A stretch of DNA of 64,000 nucleotides from Shewanella abyssi (GCF_023284025.1 NZ_JAKIKR010000004.1:84640-148639), one strand, 5' to 3'. Shown: positions 31,022 through 41,676, counted from the first letter of the stretch. Program-made: numbers and translations. Notes: generated by a model not told the origin, from the sequence alone.

Positions 31022-33112
31022 ATGCGTAATCAAATTTTATCCTTATGCGTGTTAAGTTCAATTGCCGCAGCAGCACCTATTTTAGCTGAGGAAGACAAGT
31101 ATCTATGGCTGGAAGATGTCGAGGGCGCTAAGCCCCTTGAGTGGGTTAAGCAGCAGAACGCTATCTCGGCGAAAGAGATAAAAGCCTATAAGGGCTTTGA
31201 CGGTTTAGTCAGTAACAGTTTAGCGATTCTTAACAATAAGGAACGGATCCCCTATGCCAGTCGCATGGATGGATATCTGTATAACTTTTGGAAAGATGAG
31301 GATCATGAGCGTGGTATTTATCGTCGCACGACGATGGAGGAGTACACCAAGGCTGAACCCAAATGGGAAACCGTGTTAGATATTGATGCATTAGGCAAGG
31401 CCGAGGGCGTTAATTGGGTGTATAAGGGCATGAGTTGCCGTTATCCTGATTATGACCGCTGTTTGGTGTCACTGTCTCGCGGTGGCGCTGATGCCGTGGA
31501 AGTCCGAGAGTTTGATTTAAACAGCAAATCATTTGTAGAAAATAAACAGCAACCCTTTGCCTTGGATGAAGCCAAATCAAGCGTTAGCTGGATAGATAAA
31601 GACACTGTTTTTGTTGGGACCGATTTTACTGATGGCGATAGCCTGACTGATTCAGGCTATCCGAGAGTGGTTAAGCAATGGCAGCGAGGCACGCCGTTAT
31701 CGGCTGCAAAAACTATCTTTAGCGGTGATAAAACTTCAGTGGCAGCCTCAGGTTTTGTCATCTATGACGACAAAAAATCACTGCAATTGGTTTCTGAAAG
31801 CCTGACTTTCTATACTGCTCAGCACTATGCCTATCACAATGACAAACTCATTACGCTACCGCTGCCAATGGATGCGGACATTAAAGGTTACTTTAATGAC
31901 CAGCTCTATATCGAACTTAAAAGCGAATTAAAAACGGCAGGAAAGACCTTTAAGCAAGGCGCAATAGTTTACACCGATCTCGATAAGCTTATCGCTCAAA
32001 AACCACAATTTAGTGTGTTGGTTGAACCCACTGCAACCGCTTCTATTTCCCAAGTACGCTTCACTAAAAGCACAATCCTTATTACTTGGCTTGATAACGT
32101 CAAGAGTAAGTTAATACGCTATGTGCAAAAGGATGGTGAGTGGCAGTCTCAGCAAGCCCCATTTGATGTTAACGGTACATTGAGTGTCTTTGGTGGTGAA
32201 GATGACAGCGATGAGGTGTTTGTTAACTACACTAGCTTTTTAGAGCCTTCAAGTTTGTATTTGTTTGATGGTAAAAGCATGAAGGCTAAAAAGATAAAGG
32301 CGATGAAGCAGCAGTTCGTTGCCGATAAGTTCGAGACAAAGCAGTACTTTGCTCAATCGAAGGACGGCACTAAAGTGCCATACTTTGTGGTGATGGCTAA
32401 AAACCTCAAGCTTGATGGCACTCATCCAACACTGCTTTATGGTTATGGCGGTTTCGAAATTTCATTACGACCATCCTATTCGGCAACGATTGGTAAAAAC
32501 TGGCTTGAGCAAGGCGGTGTCTATGTATTGTCTAATATTCGCGGCGGTGGTGAATATGGTCCAGCTTGGCATCAAGCGGCGCTAAAGGAGAATCGCCATA
32601 AGGCTTATGAAGATTTTGAAGCGATAGCGGAAGACCTCATTGCTAGGAAAATCACCTCAAGTAAACATTTAGGGATCCAGGGTGGCAGTAATGGTGGCCT
32701 ATTAATGGGGGCTGCATTTACCCGTAAACCCGAACTTTATAATGCGGTTGTTTGCCAAGTGCCGCTGCTCGATATGAAGCGCTATAATAAATTGCTCGCG
32801 GGTGCTAGCTGGATGGGAGAGTATGGCGATCCTGATATCCCAGCAGAGTGGGATTACATTAAGGGATTCTCGCCTTACCATAACTTAAAAGCTAATACGG
32901 CTTATCCTAAGGTGTTCTTCACCACTTCAACTCGTGATGACCGCGTTCATCCTGCCCATGCACGTAAAATGGTCGCAAAAATGGAAGCTATGGGCATCGA
33001 TGTGCTGTATTACGAAAATATAGAGGGTGGCCATGCTGGGGCGGCAGACAATAATCAAGTTGCTGAGTTAAGCTCAATGGTTTATGCCTATTTAATGCAG
33101 CAACTTAGGTAA
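31022..33112 (+). CDS. Prolyl oligopeptidase family S9A peptidase
   Basis: A 696-residue exported peptidase. A signal peptide (ends near APILA) is followed by a seven-bladed propeller (about 70-430) and an alpha/beta-hydrolase domain. The nucleophile Ser is in GGSNGGLLMGA, the Asp in TSTRDDRVHP and the His in EGGHAG. The GYGGFEISLRPSY stretch is typical of S9A. It would cut short peptides in the periplasm, after Pro or basic residues; the specificity is not visible. It is monocistronic, with A/T-rich promoter DNA upstream and a long hairpin with T-run near 33137-33197 downstream. Confidence 0.93.
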   Translation: MRNQILSLCVLSSIAAAAPILAEEDKYLWLEDVEGAKPLEWVKQQNAISAKEIKAYKGFDGLVSNSLAILNNKERIPYASRMDGYLYNFWKDEDHERGIYRRTTMEEYTKAEPKWETVLDIDALGKAEGVNWVYKGMSCRYPDYDRCLVSLSRGGADAVEVREFDLNSKSFVENKQQPFALDEAKSSVSWIDKDTVFVGTDFTDGDSLTDSGYPRVVKQWQRGTPLSAAKTIFSGDKTSVAASGFVIYDDKKSLQLVSESLTFYTAQHYAYHNDKLITLPLPMDADIKGYFNDQLYIELKSELKTAGKTFKQGAIVYTDLDKLIAQKPQFSVLVEPTATASISQVRFTKSTILITWLDNVKSKLIRYVQKDGEWQSQQAPFDVNGTLSVFGGEDDSDEVFVNYTSFLEPSSLYLFDGKSMKAKKIKAMKQQFVADKFETKQYFAQSKDGTKVPYFVVMAKNLKLDGTHPTLLYGYGGFEISLRPSYSATIGKNWLEQGGVYVLSNIRGGGEYGPAWHQAALKENRHKAYEDFEAIAEDLIARKITSSKHLGIQGGSNGGLLMGAAFTRKPELYNAVVCQVPLLDMKRYNKLLAGASWMGEYGDPDIPAEWDYIKGFSPYHNLKANTAYPKVFFTTSTRDDRVHPAHARKMVAKMEAMGIDVLYYENIEGGHAGAADNNQVAELSSMVYAYLMQQLR

Positions 33113-33136
33113 GTCTTTTTAAGTCAATCTTACAGT

Positions 33137-33198
33137 GATACGGGCAGAAACAGATCCAAGTTAAAGTGATTGTGTTGTTGCCCGTATCGCTCATTTTT
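33137..33198 (+). terminator. Possible terminator after S9 peptidase
   Basis: GATACGGGCA at 33137-33146 pairs perfectly with TGCCCGTATC at 33179-33188 across a 32-nt loop, with a T-run soon after. The long loop makes the call uncertain. Confidence 0.5.
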
Positions 33199-33299
33199 TG
33201 TCAGCTAGCCCTTAGTCTCTTCAATCAACTCACTTTAGAACTTCCATTGCGCATTGATAGCAGTGTGCAGAAAATTAAGTATTTTAGCTCGTTACATCG

Positions 33300-34043
33300 C
33301 TACTGAAAGGTATAAAGCAAATTAAAGGTAGTAATAGTGTCTGTTTGTTTAGAGCCTTCAGGCACCACTTGAGTGTATTTAACATTGACACCAATCTTGA
33401 ACGCCCAGTCTTGGAATAGGGTGTTTTTGTAGCTCATATCTAAGGTTAGCGTATTGTTATCTTCGCCCACTTCTGAGGTTAAGTCGGCATTTAGGCTGGT
33501 GTACTCTTGCAGTTTTTGTTCAAACTTTGCCGCAGTACGTAAAATGACATCTTTATTTGCATCTGGCTCTGGGATGCTGTCGGTGCCAATGGGCAAGTTG
33601 TAACGATAACCAGGACCAATTTCTAAGCTTAATTTGGTGCTAGAGTTTGCTATTGCGTCGAAACCATAACCACCTGATATTGTGGATATTCGCGTATAAC
33701 TACCAAATTTATCCCAGGTAAAGTCTCCTCGGCCAAAAACATAACCACTATAGAGTTTATAACTTGATTGTAGTTGTAATTCATACTTCTCTGAAGTGGT
33801 CTCTTCATCATCAGCGGCAAAATAGGCTTTGACAGTGCCCTCTTGTCGCATCGCATCAGTATCATAAACAATTTTTGTTCTGCCGTTAAAACTGCTCGAC
33901 TGAGTATTACCGGTATTGAGTTGAAAACCCGCTTCGATTTCGGCGGTTAAATCACTTGGCGGTTCTTGATAATCAGGCGGTACAAGTGCAAAGGCTGCTG
34001 GGGAGCAACAAAGCGCTATAGCTGCTGTGAGGATTCTAGACAT
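33300..34043 (-). CDS. DUF481 outer-membrane protein (YdiY-like)
   Basis: A 247-residue protein with a signal peptide (ends near AFA) and a DUF481 beta-barrel (AEIEAGFQLNTGNTQSSSFNG; alternating strands to the C-terminal TTFNLLYTFQ). Related proteins are called salt-induced outer-membrane proteins. The role is unknown. It is monocistronic and divergent from rpsF. Confidence 0.86.
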   Translation of the reverse strand: MSRILTAAIALCCSPAAFALVPPDYQEPPSDLTAEIEAGFQLNTGNTQSSSFNGRTKIVYDTDAMRQEGTVKAYFAADDEETTSEKYELQLQSSYKLYSGYVFGRGDFTWDKFGSYTRISTISGGYGFDAIANSSTKLSLEIGPGYRYNLPIGTDSIPEPDANKDVILRTAAKFEQKLQEYTSLNADLTSEVGEDNNTLTLDMSYKNTLFQDWAFKIGVNVKYTQVVPEGSKQTDTITTFNLLYTFQ

Positions 34044-34362
34044 TATTATTCTTGGCGTGATGCTTTAAGTTGAAAGTGAAATCATGTAATGCGACATCAT
34101 ACCTAGAATCAGCAGCAGCGCAAACTATGCTTAATGACGCAATTATCTATTTTCAACGGCTTGCGTTAGCCATAAACAGCTTCGTGCACAGCCGGCCCCA
34201 AGTCAGTTAGAGGGAATTGCAGTTTAGGGAAGTTATTGCTTGAATTATGGCGTTAGTTTAGGTAATATTCCGCGGCTTAAATCAGTCACTTTAATTAGTT
34301 CCTTGCCTCTATTAGGTTTGACTGAGCCAACAACGAGGCTAGATAACCGTAAGGAGCAAAAA
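34044..34362 (+). other. Divergent DUF481/rpsF regulatory gap
   Basis: 319 bp with no gene. The frame of rpsF stays open from 34240, but nothing upstream of 34363 resembles S6. The last 60 bp can fold through GCCTC/GAGGC arms (about 34306-34338) just before the AAGGAG ribosome-binding site. An S6:S18 autoregulatory leader would be expected here, but I could not confirm its motif. Confidence 0.35.
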
Positions 34363-34776
34363 ATGCGTCATTATGAAATCGTATTTTTAGTTCACCCTGA
34401 TCAGAGTGAGCAAGTGCCAGGTATGATCGAGCGTTACACGGGTATTCTTACCCAAGCTGGTGGTCAAGTCCATCGTTTAGAAGATTGGGGCCGTCGTCAA
34501 TTGGCTTACCCAATCATCGAGTTGCATAAAGCTCACTATGTTCTTATGAACGTAGAAGCTACTGCAGAAACTGTAGATGAACTTGAAACAGCTTTCCGTT
34601 TCAACGACGCTGTTTTGCGTAGCATGGTTATGCGTACTAAAGCTGCCATCACTGAAGCATCTCCAATGGCTAAAGCTAAAGACGAACGCGATACACGTCG
34701 TTCATCTGAAGAGCGTGCACCTCGTGCAGCAGCTACTGAAGAAGTTAAAGAAAGCGCTGAAAACACTGCTGAGTAA
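34363..34776 (+). CDS. rpsF: 30S ribosomal protein S6
   Basis: A 137-residue S6 ([20 protein letters not shown] at the start) with the family core and an acidic Glu/Ala tail, where RimK adds Glu in E. coli. AAGGAG is 7 nt before the ATG at 34363. It leads rpsF-priB-rpsR-rplI. Confidence 0.97.
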   Translation: MRHYEIVFLVHPDQSEQVPGMIERYTGILTQAGGQVHRLEDWGRRQLAYPIIELHKAHYVLMNVEATAETVDELETAFRFNDAVLRSMVMRTKAAITEASPMAKAKDERDTRRSSEERAPRAAATEEVKESAENTAE

Positions 34777-34784
34777 GTTTTTTT

Positions 34785-35329
<545 letters not shown>

Positions 35330-35355
35330 ACTGCATTAATTTAGAGGAATATAAA

Positions 35356-35808
35356 ATGAACGTTATTTTACTTGATAAAATCGCTAACCTAGGCAACTTG
35401 GGTGACCAAGTTTCTGTAAAATCAGGTTACGCACGTAACTTTCTTTTACCACAAGGTAAAGCTGTTGTTGCTAACGCTGCTAACACTGAAGTCTTTGAAG
35501 CACGTCGTGCTGATTTAGAAGCTCAGTTAGCGGGTCAACTAGCTGCTGCTACAGCTCGTGCAGAGAAAATCAATGCACTTGAGTCTGTTGTTATCGCTTC
35601 TAAAGCCGGTGACGAAGGTAAGCTATTTGGATCTATTGGTAACCGTGACGTAGCTGATGCAGTTACTGCTGCTGGCGTTGAGCTTGCTAAAAGCGAAGTA
35701 CGTCTACCATTAGGTGCATTGCGCAACACTGGTGATTTTGAAGTTGAAGTTCAACTTCATACTGAAGTTAAAGCAATTGTTAAGCTTTCTGTTGTTGCAG
35801 AAGGCTAA
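35356..35808 (+). CDS. rplI: 50S ribosomal protein L9
   Basis: A 150-residue protein with the N-terminal L9 domain ([19 protein letters not shown] ... [13 protein letters not shown]), the long connecting helix and the C-terminal domain ([15 protein letters not shown]). It is the last gene of the operon and a strong terminator follows. Confidence 0.98.
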   Translation: MNVILLDKIANLGNLGDQVSVKSGYARNFLLPQGKAVVANAANTEVFEARRADLEAQLAGQLAAATARAEKINALESVVIASKAGDEGKLFGSIGNRDVADAVTAAGVELAKSEVRLPLGALRNTGDFEVEVQLHTEVKAIVKLSVVAEG

Positions 35809-35851
35809 TATTTTGCATTAATACCTTTTGGTATTAGCAAAGCTTTAATTT

Positions 35852-35889
35852 AAAACACCGCACTAATTTAATTAGTGCGGTGTTTTTTT
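35852..35889 (+). terminator. Terminator after rplI
   Basis: A perfect 16-bp stem (35852-35867 with 35871-35886), 3-nt loop and seven Ts. Confidence 0.93.
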
Positions 35890-35895
35890 ATGTCT

Positions 35896-36003
35896 GAAAA
35901 GCAGGAAAAGCAGGAAAAGCAGGAAAAGCAGGAAAAGCAGGAAAAGCAGGAAAAGCAGGAAGAGCAGGAAGAGCAGGAAGAGCAGGAAGAGCAGGAAGAG
36001 CAG
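35896..36003 (+). repeat. 9-bp minisatellite, 12 units
   Basis: Seven exact copies of GAAAAGCAG are followed by five of GAAGAGCAG. The array sits directly after the rplI terminator T-run. Read from an ATG at 35890 it forms a 42-codon frame, MS(EKQ)7(EEQ)5VRFT, ending at 36018. There is no ribosome-binding site, because the ATG follows the T-run, so expression is doubtful. The single A-to-G step between the two blocks suggests stepwise slippage expansion. Confidence 0.9.
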
Positions 36004-36049
36004 GTTCGGTTTACGTAGTCTGCAGGGTCAATATTACTCGACTTTGAAA

Positions 36050-36081
36050 TAAAAAAAAGGGCACAAAATCAATTTGTGCCC
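36050..36081 (-). terminator. Terminator after TonB-dependent receptor
   Basis: A perfect 9-bp GGGCACAAA/TTTGTGCCC stem with a 5-nt loop and an eight-base T-run on the minus strand, 50 bp after the stop. Confidence 0.9.
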
Positions 36082-36131
36082 TATAAAAGGGAGTTATATA
36101 TTTACGTTTTTACTTTATCTAAATTAACTAT

Positions 36132-39092
36132 TTAGAATTTTACACTTGCACTAAATTCAACATAACGCGGAGTTTGATATCCTGAAATTGTTCCATAATC
36201 AGGGTTGGAAACGCCTGGATCTCCAAGTTCATATAACTCAACTTGGCGAGTTGTTGCACTAGAATCGAATACGTTATAGAGATTAGCTTTTAAGACTATA
36301 TCCAGTTCCGATACATTAATTGCATATGATGCTGAAAGATCAAGTCTGTAAACCCAGTCTGTACGGCCATCGGTTCCACGAGGATTGTAGTCGAATGTGC
36401 CATCAGCATTCTGCGTATAGTAAGTATCACCATATGATGGTCGTCCATCAGGGTGACCAATACCAAACTTGTTCAATGGGCGACCAGATTCAGCGGTAAA
36501 GTTGGCACCAACTGTAAAGTCTTCGGTGATAGCGTATGCACCAAATAGCTTAAACATATGGCGGCGGTCATTTGGCAAGTATCCATCAGCTCCATCCATT
36601 AGCTCTGGGAAATCAAAATCCTGAGTTAGACCAGCATCACCTTGAGCGTTATCTGACTTTACTAGGCCTTCAGTATTACCGTAGCTTTGAGACCAAGTAT
36701 AAGTACCACTTAGGCTCCACTGTGAATCCCATGCACGATTAAGAGTTAGGTCAATAGCATTGTATGTACGTTCAGCTTCTGGATAACCGAGTTCACTTCC
36801 TGGAATAGTTTCAGTTGTATCAACCTCACCATCACAGTTTGTATCTAGATCAACAGTCATATCTTCGCCTGGGTTACCCAGAACATATCCACCACCACCA
36901 GGATGCGCACAACCATATTTAGCTTCAGTCCAATGGCTGATAGTCATATCATCAATTGCACCGTTAAGCTTGCGTTGTGTTCCTTTGATGCCCCAAGACC
37001 AATCTTCATCAATCATAGATTGGTAACCCAAGATAATTTCATCTTGGTACATAGGATCAAGTTCTTGATCAACAATACCTGCTGGGTTTGGTACATTTCC
37101 GTCGGCTAGGAATTCATCGCCACCGATCTGAGCGCCAAGGTCAGCAATGGGTACTTGAATACCATTGATTTCCTGATCGGTTGTTCCGTCTAATACATAG
37201 TACTTACGTACGTCATACTCGTTACCCGCAAGACGAACGTTTGTGTTACTTGCTACAGGAAGGAAATAACGCCCAACGTTTGCAAATATCTTAGACTCAC
37301 CATCACCATTGATATCCCAAGCAGCACCTAGACGCGGTGCAAACATGTCATCAATTTTAACAAAGCTTTCGCCATTTGAGTTTTTGTTATTGAATGAATC
37401 CCAGCGTACACCCATAGACAAAGTTACATCATCAGTAACCGTCCAAGTATCTTCAAGGTATATAGCTTGTGACTCAACTTCAAAATCCCCACCTACTGTA
37501 CGTTCACGTGAACGTGCATACTGGTACACGTCGTCAGGCACTATGCCACCGTTAGCGAGTTCTGTACCTGGAGTTGTATCGTAATAGAACCAATAAACAC
37601 CGTCTGGACCAGAGTAAAACTGGTTACTTTTAGACGTGTTAATTTCTTGGTCATAACCAAACTTTAGCACGTGGTCATCGGCTACGAACCATTCGAAATC
37701 AGCGCGGAACTCTTTACGTTGATCCTCACCCTCTTCTTGGCTATAGTCCGCAGAAGAAGCACAACCACGCGAAACTTGTGGCGCGCTCGCACGACGGTCG
37801 TAGATTAAGTTACAGTCAGCTGCGATGTTACTTGAGGTTGTAAGGTTATACTCGTTGACACCATATAATATGCGTGCGCTAAAGTTGTCAGTAATTTGGC
37901 CTGTATAGGTAAACACATAGTTGTCACCGCCAGATTCATCTACACTAGTAGAGGTCTGAATTCCACGTGTTTTGGTTTCATAATCATATAAATAATTGTC
38001 AGAAGTATTATCTGATTTATCTGAAAAACCTAAAAACTCAAGAGTGTGGTTTTCTGCAATGTTCCAGTCTAATTTTAGGCCCCAGAATGGATTGTCAGAT
38101 TCTACTGAAGAAAAACTTGTTCCGCGGTCAGCAACATATTCTTGTTTAGTACTTCTTGGCTGGTACATAGCATAGAAGAATAATGTGTCTTCTATTAATG
38201 GTCCTGAAGCGTAAACGTTACCCTCTACTTTGTCATATGAGTCTGCACCGTTATATATATAGATATCATCGTTTTGATCGAAACTGTCAGGTGATTGCTC
38301 ACTTAAACTATCAGGGCGGTAGCGAATATTCCCACCAAACTCCCAATCATTACCACCACGTTTTGTTACAGCGTTGACAACACCACCAGTTGAGCGACCA
38401 AATTCAGCAGAATAGCCGCCAGTTTTTACTTCAAACTGTTCATAAAAATCAAATGGTACATTTGAGAAACCTAGACCATTTCGGAAGTTAGTAACATTAA
38501 GACCGTTGATATAGAATGCGTTTTCAGCAACTGAGGCGCCGCCAAAAGATGCAAAATTACCAAAGCGACCATCACCTCGTGTGGTTCCTGGCGCAAGAAG
38601 TGCAACGCTAGTAACATCTTTTGGAAGAGGTAATCTATCAATTTCAACTTGGCTAATAACCAATGAAGTTTCGGATGAGGTCGTATCTATAGATGCTATT
38701 CTAGAAGACCCAGTAACTTCGAGTCTTTCCATTCCTATCTCATCAAGTGTCGTAGCAACATTTGAGTTACCACCAATTGAAACTGGAATGTCCTTTACTA
38801 CTTTATCGTTATAACCATCAGCAGAGATGGTAAGCGTGTATTGGCCAATAGGTAGACGCGGAATGCGGTATTTACCATTGGAATCAGTTTCAATACTTCT
38901 CGTTAGGCCTGTTGCTTGGTTTCTAATTGCAATGCTAGCGCCAAGAACAGGGCCACTAGAATCAGTGGTAACTGTTCCTTGTATTGTACCGTCTACGTTG
39001 CTCGCCGCTAATACTGGGGTGCTTATCGTTAGTAGCGCCGTAATTGACGCCGCTAGCAAAGAGCGTTTGAAATTTACTGTCTTCATGTTCAA
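36132..39092 (-). CDS. Oar-like TonB-dependent receptor with carboxypeptidase-regulatory domain
   Basis: A 986-residue outer-membrane receptor. A signal peptide (ends near PVLA) is followed by a CarboxypepD_reg-like domain (about 32-110; TIQGTVTTDSSGPVLGASIA, SNGKYRIPRLPIGQYTL), a plug domain (about 120-245; ENAFYINGLNVTNF, AEFGRSTGGVVNAVTKRG) and a large beta-barrel ending in aromatic VEFSASVKF. This layout is the Oar type, linked in marine bacteria to peptides or protease-derived substrates. The ligand is not visible. The flanking S46 and nearby S9 peptidases suggest peptide uptake. It is monocistronic. Confidence 0.9.
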   Translation of the reverse strand: MNMKTVNFKRSLLAASITALLTISTPVLAASNVDGTIQGTVTTDSSGPVLGASIAIRNQATGLTRSIETDSNGKYRIPRLPIGQYTLTISADGYNDKVVKDIPVSIGGNSNVATTLDEIGMERLEVTGSSRIASIDTTSSETSLVISQVEIDRLPLPKDVTSVALLAPGTTRGDGRFGNFASFGGASVAENAFYINGLNVTNFRNGLGFSNVPFDFYEQFEVKTGGYSAEFGRSTGGVVNAVTKRGGNDWEFGGNIRYRPDSLSEQSPDSFDQNDDIYIYNGADSYDKVEGNVYASGPLIEDTLFFYAMYQPRSTKQEYVADRGTSFSSVESDNPFWGLKLDWNIAENHTLEFLGFSDKSDNTSDNYLYDYETKTRGIQTSTSVDESGGDNYVFTYTGQITDNFSARILYGVNEYNLTTSSNIAADCNLIYDRRASAPQVSRGCASSADYSQEEGEDQRKEFRADFEWFVADDHVLKFGYDQEINTSKSNQFYSGPDGVYWFYYDTTPGTELANGGIVPDDVYQYARSRERTVGGDFEVESQAIYLEDTWTVTDDVTLSMGVRWDSFNNKNSNGESFVKIDDMFAPRLGAAWDINGDGESKIFANVGRYFLPVASNTNVRLAGNEYDVRKYYVLDGTTDQEINGIQVPIADLGAQIGGDEFLADGNVPNPAGIVDQELDPMYQDEIILGYQSMIDEDWSWGIKGTQRKLNGAIDDMTISHWTEAKYGCAHPGGGGYVLGNPGEDMTVDLDTNCDGEVDTTETIPGSELGYPEAERTYNAIDLTLNRAWDSQWSLSGTYTWSQSYGNTEGLVKSDNAQGDAGLTQDFDFPELMDGADGYLPNDRRHMFKLFGAYAITEDFTVGANFTAESGRPLNKFGIGHPDGRPSYGDTYYTQNADGTFDYNPRGTDGRTDWVYRLDLSASYAINVSELDIVLKANLYNVFDSSATTRQVELYELGDPGVSNPDYGTISGYQTPRYVEFSASVKF

Positions 39093-39392
39093 TCCTTGTA
39101 GAAAGATGCTGTTATTGCATTGTTATTATTTTGTTTTTATTTGTAGCAAAGTAGATGCTATAGGGTTGCATAACTTAGATCAAATCGTTCTATCAAACAT
39201 GTATACTTCATGCTAGCGACTTGTTAGCGGTTACTGCTATGAACATGGTTGTGGCAAGTGGTTACTTCTGGCTGGGGTTGTGTTTCTAGATGTTACTGTT
39301 GAAATTGTTCAACACACTTTGAAATATTTTGAAACACTTGTTCTCATAGCGATAGGAGGTAGGATTAGTCAGATAGGCGAAGTTAGTGGATA
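39093..39392. other. Upstream region of the TonB-dependent receptor
   Basis: About 300 bp with no gene, A/T-rich near the receptor start. No regulator site could be named with confidence. It should hold the receptor promoter, reading on the minus strand. Confidence 0.4.
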
Positions 39393-39440
39393 AAAAAAGG
39401 CAGGTTAACTAAGCTGCAAACTTAGTTAATCTGCCTTTTT
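39393..39440 (-). terminator. Terminator after S46 peptidase (bidirectional shape)
   Basis: A nearly perfect 20-bp stem (about 39393-39412 with 39421-39440, one G-T mismatch) and 8-nt loop, with A-tract on one side and T-tract on the other. It follows the S46 gene on the minus strand. Confidence 0.88.
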
Positions 39441-39456
39441 ATGTCAGAGTAACGGG

Positions 39457-41676
39457 TTAGTTTTTGACTAAATCGAGCTCTTCGATGAGGTTCGTTGCAT
39501 GGTCAACTTCATCCATCATCCACAGTATATAGCGAATATCGACATGTACCGCACGGGTGATTGTAGGATTGAAGAACCAATCTTTGGTAATGGCTTCGTA
39601 AGTGGAGTCAAAGTTAAGACCCACTAGCTCGCCCTTACCGTTAAACACCGGTGAACCAGAATTTCCGCCAGTGGTGTCGACACTCGACAGGAAGTTAACT
39701 GGAACAGAGTTAAATTGCTCTGGTTTGTCTAAGCAAGAGAATAGTCGGCATATCCAAGAAGCGGGATCTTGATAAACAGTCTCAACTTTATGGCTACCAT
39801 AACGCTGCTCTGCAATTGCTTTTAACAACTTAGTCGGTGCGCTAAATGGCTCTATGCCGGTATGTTTAGCGGGGATCCCTTCTAAGCGCGTAAATGGCTG
39901 CTTGTAGAGCGCATCTTTTGATTGGTATCCATCAACCATACCGTAGGTGATGCGTAAGGTACCGTTAGCATCTGGGTATACTGGCCAGTTATTTGATTGG
40001 TAGTAGGCGATCATTGCCTTCATGTAATCAGGGCGCGCCATCGATAACTTACCTGCCAATGTTTTAGCTTCTTTCTCGGCGGCCATATTCTTCTCATACA
40101 ATGAGACGGCCAGACGGATGAAAGGGTCAGCACTGGTTTCGAATGCGCTAGCATCGGCATCCATCCAAGCGAGTCGCTTCTCTTTATCGGTTAACGATGT
40201 TAAAGCATAAAGCGCGTCTAGCTTTTCTGATAAGGTGGTTTCAACATCGCCTTCATTTAACGCGTTATCAAGCTCGCTAACACGAATATCTTGGTTTAGA
40301 TAAGCTTCTAAGTCTTGTAACCACAGCGTTTTATCGACGCTGATAGCGAAGCTAGAATCAAGACGTTTAAGACGTGCTTTAAACATCTTCATGTCACGCT
40401 GTTGATAACCCTCTTCACGCTTAGCATCTGGTTTTACTTTCTCTTTTGCTAGACGGTACAGCTTGTTCGCGCTATCAAGTAGGGCACTGCTTTGCGCGCT
40501 GTCGAAGTAGTAACGTGTTTGACGTTGCTTACGCTGCTCAACCAGAAGGGTTTCTAGTTCATCAAACTGAGTTTGAAAAGACATATAGGTTTTGTCTTGC
40601 GCCAGCCAAGTTTTAAAGTCATCTTCACGGCCTTGCTTAATACCTGCAATATCGGTGGCTTTAAATCCATCCAGTAAACCATTGTACTTTTTCATACGGT
40701 TAGCCATGCCTGCTAGCTTACCCGCGTACTTTATTTTAACGTCACTATTGGCCTCGCTCATGGCTTCAATAGTATCGATGCGCAGCTGATAGCGTGTTGC
40801 AAGTGTTGGATATAACCAATCGCTGGCAAACTTAAGCTCGCTAGTTAAGCGATAGCGACTGGTTGAGCCTGGGTAACCGGCAACAAAAACACCGTCACCG
40901 GCTTTCACACCGTCGCTGTTAATTTTTAGATAGCTTTTTGGCGCATAAGGTACGTTGTCTTGGTTGAAAATTGCTGGCTTACCATCTTTACCAACATAAG
41001 CACGTAAAAAGGTGAAGTCAGCTGAGTGGCGTGGGTACTCATAGTTATCGACATCACCGCCAAATGCAGCGGCACCCTCTGGTGGCGCATAGACTAAGCG
41101 AACGTCTCGAATGATGAGCTGTTTAGTGAGGTAGTATTCCAAACCATTGTGAAAGCTGCGGACTGAACAGCGGTAGTTATCATCACTTTCACACTCTTTG
41201 ATGAGCGCTTTACGGTTGGCTTGGATATTTTCAAAGCGAACCAGTGGATCGTTACCGATATTCTGTTTTACTTGTGCCGATACATCGGTGACGGCTTCGG
41301 TAATATAAAGACGTTCATTAGGGCCCGCAGTGGGCTCCTTATCTTTACTGCTTGCTAAAAACCCCTCGGCGAGATAATTATGTTCTTTTTTGCTGTTATA
41401 TTGAATGGCGCGGTAGGCACAATGATGGTTTGTGACAACTAAGCCTTGGGGCGAAACAAAACTGGCGGTACAATAGCCCAAACCGACAACTGCATTCATA
41501 GGGTAGCGAGTAAGATCTGCTAGCTGTTTAGCAGGAATATCGATACCACGTTCGCTAAGCTTGTCAGCGATTGAGGGCATTTGATACGGCTGCCACTGTC
41601 CTTCATCGGCCTTAACCACAGAGGATGACAACATCCCTGTAGAGAGAGCAATAGCGGCAATCAATGCATTGCGCAT
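39457..41676 (-). CDS. S46 family dipeptidyl-peptidase (DPP7/DPP11 type)
   Basis: A 739-residue exported serine exopeptidase. A signal peptide (ends near VKA) precedes the double-barrel chymotrypsin fold interrupted by a helical domain (about 300-600). The catalytic His is in VVTNHHCAYRAIQ, the Asp in GGDVDNYEYPRH and the Ser in TGGNSGSPVFNG. Eighteen residues after that Ser, where DPP7 has Gly and DPP11 has Arg (NFD-G or NFD-R), this protein has Ser (LNFDSTYEA). The P1 preference therefore cannot be assigned from that rule. It releases dipeptides from peptide N termini in the periplasm. Confidence 0.92.
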   Translation of the reverse strand: MRNALIAAIALSTGMLSSSVVKADEGQWQPYQMPSIADKLSERGIDIPAKQLADLTRYPMNAVVGLGYCTASFVSPQGLVVTNHHCAYRAIQYNSKKEHNYLAEGFLASSKDKEPTAGPNERLYITEAVTDVSAQVKQNIGNDPLVRFENIQANRKALIKECESDDNYRCSVRSFHNGLEYYLTKQLIIRDVRLVYAPPEGAAAFGGDVDNYEYPRHSADFTFLRAYVGKDGKPAIFNQDNVPYAPKSYLKINSDGVKAGDGVFVAGYPGSTSRYRLTSELKFASDWLYPTLATRYQLRIDTIEAMSEANSDVKIKYAGKLAGMANRMKKYNGLLDGFKATDIAGIKQGREDDFKTWLAQDKTYMSFQTQFDELETLLVEQRKQRQTRYYFDSAQSSALLDSANKLYRLAKEKVKPDAKREEGYQQRDMKMFKARLKRLDSSFAISVDKTLWLQDLEAYLNQDIRVSELDNALNEGDVETTLSEKLDALYALTSLTDKEKRLAWMDADASAFETSADPFIRLAVSLYEKNMAAEKEAKTLAGKLSMARPDYMKAMIAYYQSNNWPVYPDANGTLRITYGMVDGYQSKDALYKQPFTRLEGIPAKHTGIEPFSAPTKLLKAIAEQRYGSHKVETVYQDPASWICRLFSCLDKPEQFNSVPVNFLSSVDTTGGNSGSPVFNGKGELVGLNFDSTYEAITKDWFFNPTITRAVHVDIRYILWMMDEVDHATNLIEELDLVKN

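Noticed and set aside
34190..34362. S6:S18 autoregulatory leader RNA
   Set aside because: The position is right, but the conserved CCG-containing fold could not be recognised by eye.
35896..36003. CRISPR-like array
   Set aside because: The units are 9 bp, contiguous and without spacers, so it is a minisatellite.
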